Under the pieces are notes generated by a model. It had not been told where the DNA came from, made no database searches, and saw only the letters and a program-made list of their open reading frames with translations. Positions 61,735 through 64,000 of a stretch of 64,000 bases of DNA are shown one piece after another. Source of the stretch: Hymenobacter sp. 5317J-9 (lineage in GTDB: Bacteria; Bacteroidota; Bacteroidia; Cytophagales; Hymenobacteraceae); the NCBI RefSeq assembly GCF_022921075.1, contig NZ_CP095050.1, positions 3,906,001 to 3,970,000 of the forward strand, written 5' to 3'. The position numbers and the translations under genes are program-made. Positions within the stretch are counted from its first letter, which is position 1. Each line of letters opens with the position of its first letter.

Positions 61735-62550
61735 ATGATAAACCCCAACAAAGCCCTCTGGGAAAAAGGCGATTTCACGCAAATTGCCCAAACCATGCGC
61801 CAAAGTGGCGAGGAATTAGTGGCCAAGCTTGGCATCACCACAGGCATGCGGGTGCTGGACCTGGGGTGCGGCGACGGCACCACGGCCATCCCCGAAGCGC
61901 AGCACGGCGCCGAGGTGCTTGGCGTCGACATTGCCAGCAACCTGGTGGCGGCCGCCAGCAAGCGGGTGGCCGCAGCCGGCTTGGCTAACTGCCGCTTTCA
62001 GGAAGGCGACGCCTGCAACCTGAGCGACCTGCCCGACCATTCCTTCGACCGGGTGGTGAGCATTTTCGGGGCCATGTTTGCGCCCAAGCCCTTCGACGTG
62101 GCTAAGGAAATGGTGCGCGTGACCAAGCCGGGCGGCAAAATCGTGATGGGCAACTGGATTCCCGGCGACCCCACCCTGGTGGCGCAAATCCTGAAAATCA
62201 GCTCGGCCTACACCCCGCCCCCACCCGAAGGTTTCATCAGCCCGATGACCTGGGGCATTGAGGCCAACGTGCTGGAACGCTTCGGCCAGGCCGGCATCCC
62301 GCCGGAGCACATCGCCTGCGAGAAGGACACGTTCACCTTCGTGGCTCCTTTCGCGCCCAGCGAGTTTGTACGGCTGTTTAAGAACTTCTACGGCCCGACG
62401 ATGAACGCCTTCGAGGCGGCCGAGCGCAACGGCAAAGCGGCCGAGCTGGAACGGGAGCTAACAGAACTGTTCGTCAGCCAGAACAAGGCCGCCTCGCCGG
62501 ACAGCACGCTAATCCCAGCTGCCTACCTGCGCGTGACCGTGAGCTGCTAA
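61735..62550 (+). CDS. SAM-dependent methyltransferase (class I)
   Basis: This encodes 271 aa from ATG 61735. The SAM-binding fold is clear: VLDLGCGDGTTAIPEAQHGAEVLGVDIA (motif I and following acidic strand), FQEGDACNLSDLPDHSFDRVVSIFG, and VKPGG-like VRVTKPGGKIVMGNW. The UbiE/Methyltransf_11 type is the best match. The final ~120 residues (APSEFVRLFKNFYG, AFEAAERNGKAAELEREL) are helical and may bind substrate. No neighbour indicates the acceptor, so substrate is unknown. Confidence 0.88.
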   Translation: MINPNKALWEKGDFTQIAQTMRQSGEELVAKLGITTGMRVLDLGCGDGTTAIPEAQHGAEVLGVDIASNLVAAASKRVAAAGLANCRFQEGDACNLSDLPDHSFDRVVSIFGAMFAPKPFDVAKEMVRVTKPGGKIVMGNWIPGDPTLVAQILKISSAYTPPPPEGFISPMTWGIEANVLERFGQAGIPPEHIACEKDTFTFVAPFAPSEFVRLFKNFYGPTMNAFEAAERNGKAAELERELTELFVSQNKAASPDSTLIPAAYLRVTVSC

Positions 62551-62624
62551 CACGCGGGGCAAGCACGGGCCTGCCGCCACGGCAGAGGGTTTGCAGAACA
62601 GTATACCTACCAATGCAAGCGCCG

Positions 62625-63005
62625 CTATTTGCCGACGTAACCGCAGGTCCAGCGGTTGTCGGGGATGGTCGGAAAAACCAGAAAAAATTTATCGGGACGG
62701 TCTATTTTTTCAGCCTTCCCTTTGTCGAAATATCCCCCGGCAAATAGCAGGTTGCCGTCCTTGTCGACGCTGAATTTTCCTTTGCTGGGTTTTTCAAAGC
62801 CCGAGTAGAAATAGGTGCCGTCGGGGTTGATGGTGAACGAGCCCCGGGGGATGTACTCCACCATGCCGCCGCGGTATTTGCTGGCCGTGCAGCCGTATTT
62901 GCCGTATTTGAGGGGCGCTTTGGGTGCAGCCTGCGCCCAGCTGCCAGCCGGGGCCAGCGTGAGAAATGCACTGCCAATGGTGGCGAGTAGTAGGCGTTTT
63001 TTCAT
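62625..63005 (-). CDS. Exported hypothetical protein
   Basis: This encodes 126 aa from ATG 63005, with a signal peptide (KKRLLLATIGSAFLTLAPAGSWAQA). The mature part holds YGKYGCTASKYRGGMVEYIPRG, SFTINPDGTYFYSG and GNLLFAGGYFDKGKAEKI, with two Cys (one near the start, one near the end in WTCGYV) that could form a disulphide. The repeated turn-strand pattern suggests a small beta-barrel or lipocalin-like fold. I do not recognise a family. It is isolated between the methyltransferase and the transketolase terminator. Confidence 0.65.
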   Translation of the reverse strand: MKKRLLLATIGSAFLTLAPAGSWAQAAPKAPLKYGKYGCTASKYRGGMVEYIPRGSFTINPDGTYFYSGFEKPSKGKFSVDKDGNLLFAGGYFDKGKAEKIDRPDKFFLVFPTIPDNRWTCGYVGK

Positions 63006-63119
63006 CGCAAAGAAGCACTGATTGAGTGGTTGCAGGCGCTAATCAACTACAACTTCTACAAACTAAAAAGCGCGTCACTGCCCGCAGGTGAAAGCCCGGG
63101 TGAGAAACGTGACCAAAAC

Positions 63120-63159
63120 GCAGAAAGCCCCGCGGCCAATAGACCACGGGGCTTTCTGC
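63120..63159 (-). terminator. Terminator after transketolase gene
   Basis: CAGAAAGCCCCG (63121-63132) pairs with CGGGGCTTTCTG (63147-63158), with CGGCCAATAGACCA between. On the minus strand it follows the transketolase stop codon and is trailed by CGTTTTGGTC. Confidence 0.85.
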
Positions 63160-63174
63160 AGAACCATTGCTTAC

Positions 63175-64000
63175 CTACTTCTTCCTCTTCATCACGGCTT
63201 CCACGGCGGCCACGATGGCGGCTTCGTTGAGGTGGTATTTCTCCATCAGCTGGTCGGGGGTGCCGCTTTCGCCGAAGCTGTCGTGCACGGCCACCATTTC
63301 CAGGGGCAGGGGCTCCTCGCGGGCCAGCAGCTGGGCGATGCTGTCGCCGAGGCCGCCGTTCATCTGGTGCTCTTCGGCCGTCACCACGCAGCGGGTTTTG
63401 CGGGCCGAGGCCAGGATGGCCTGCGCATCCAGCGGCTTGATGGTGTGGATGTTGATGATTTCGGCGTTGATGCCTTTTTCAGCCAGCAGCTTGCCGGCCA
63501 GCACGGCCTTCCACACGAGGTGACCGGTGGCGAAGATGCTCACATCGGTGCCTTCGTTCAGCATCCAGGCTTTGCCGATTTCAAACTTCTGGTCGGCGGG
63601 CGTGAAGTTGGGCACCACGGGGCGGCCGAAGCGCAGGTACACGGGGCCTTCGTGGTCGGCAATGGCGATGGTGGCGGCTTTGGTCTGGTTGTAGTCGCAG
63701 GGGTTGATGACGGTCATGCCGGGCAGCATTTTCATCATGCCCAGGTCTTCCAGAATCTGGTGGGTGGCGCCGTCTTCGCCCAGCGTGAGGCCGGCGTGGG
63801 AGGCGCAGATTTTCACGTTCTTGCCCGAGTAGGCAATGCTCTGGCGAATCTGGTCGTACACGCGGCCGGTGCTGAAGTTGGCGAAGGTGCCCGTGAAGGG
63901 GATTTTGCCGCCAATGGTCATGCCGGCGGCCACGCCCATCATGTTGGCCTCGGCGATGCCGACCTGGAAAAACCGGTCGGGGTTTTCCTTTTTGAAGGCG
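63175..64000 (-). CDS. Transketolase, C-terminal subunit (5' truncated by window edge)
   Basis: The frame stays open from base 63943 to the window edge, so the N-terminus lies beyond 64000. About 274 residues are visible. The pyrimidine-binding domain is seen (FFQVGIAEANMMGVAAGM, KVKICASHAGLTLGEDGATHQ-type KICASHAGLTLGEDGATHQ), then the C-terminal swivel domain (SIFATGHLVWKAVLAGKLL, INIHTIKPLDAQAI). AEANMMG carries the conserved Glu that activates the thiamine diphosphate cofactor. The protein is one half of a split transketolase; its partner would be an N-terminal subunit gene, probably next door outside the window. It serves the pentose phosphate pathway. Confidence 0.92.
   Translation of the reverse strand, partial: AFKKENPDRFFQVGIAEANMMGVAAGMTIGGKIPFTGTFANFSTGRVYDQIRQSIAYSGKNVKICASHAGLTLGEDGATHQILEDLGMMKMLPGMTVINPCDYNQTKAATIAIADHEGPVYLRFGRPVVPNFTPADQKFEIGKAWMLNEGTDVSIFATGHLVWKAVLAGKLLAEKGINAEIINIHTIKPLDAQAILASARKTRCVVTAEEHQMNGGLGDSIAQLLAREEPLPLEMVAVHDSFGESGTPDQLMEKYHLNEAAIVAAVEAVMKRKK

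Overview
The window looks like a chromosomal segment of a GC-rich Bacteroidota bacterium of the Cytophagales/Hymenobacter type. This is inferred from gene content: type IX secretion C-terminal sorting domains, a GntR regulator with a periplasmic-binding-protein-like sensor, LutABC, many GTG/TTG starts, weak Shine-Dalgarno sites and a PAS-rich signalling gene set. No phage, integrase, transposase or CRISPR array was found.

Region 1 (1-13.6 kb) is a rhamnose and pectin-fragment locus. On the plus strand are the end of a GntR-type regulator, L-rhamnose isomerase, a rhamnulokinase-like kinase and the three lactate-oxidation genes lutABC. On the minus strand are L-rhamnose mutarotase, a GH106 alpha-L-rhamnosidase, a GH105 unsaturated glycuronyl hydrolase, a PL22-type oligogalacturonate lyase and a polysaccharide deacetylase. 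Together they would free rhamnose from rhamnogalacturonan-like glycans and carry it to pyruvate. The aldolase step and any SusC/SusD pair are not in the window. Between the two halves (about 6.73-6.99 kb) lies an unexplained, strongly self-complementary stretch that may be a structured RNA.

Region 2 (13.8-18.7 kb) holds an outer-membrane barrel protein, a secreted propeller-like protein, a DUF4174 protein, and a cNMP-binding/CBS/DUF294 protein paired with a DEDDh exonuclease that ends in a membrane helix. Region 3 (18.8-28.2 kb) is a galactan/galactose locus: LacI regulator, galT, galK, a GH-A clan hydrolase, a GH53 endo-galactanase with a sorting domain, and another sorted protein. A perfect 12-bp palindrome between the divergent galK and hydrolase genes is a good operator candidate. 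Region 4 (28.2-30 kb) has two small metal-binding proteins and a di-haem cytochrome c peroxidase.

Region 5 (30.2-39.3 kb) is a signalling cluster: a multi-PAS NarX-type kinase, two tandem paralogues of unknown function, two small proteins, a CheB-CheR-PAS fusion without a kinase domain, a stand-alone CheB, a VbhA-antitoxin-like protein and a STAS-like protein. Region 6 (39.7-45.1 kb) has a DoxX protein, an ABC exporter, PPK2, and an iron set (VIT1/CCC1, Dps, low-affinity iron permease family).

Region 7 (45.3-64 kb) has tRNA-Leu(GAG), an RqcH-like NFACT protein, a PhnP-like hydrolase, a response regulator with a large hybrid kinase, a glycosyltransferase, an amidase followed directly by miaA, pfkA, a TerB-like protein, a class III aminotransferase, an ECF sigma/membrane protein/Spy-like operon, a methyltransferase and the 3' part of a transketolase C-terminal subunit. 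Several families of intergenic inverted repeats recur across the window and mostly sit between co-directional genes.
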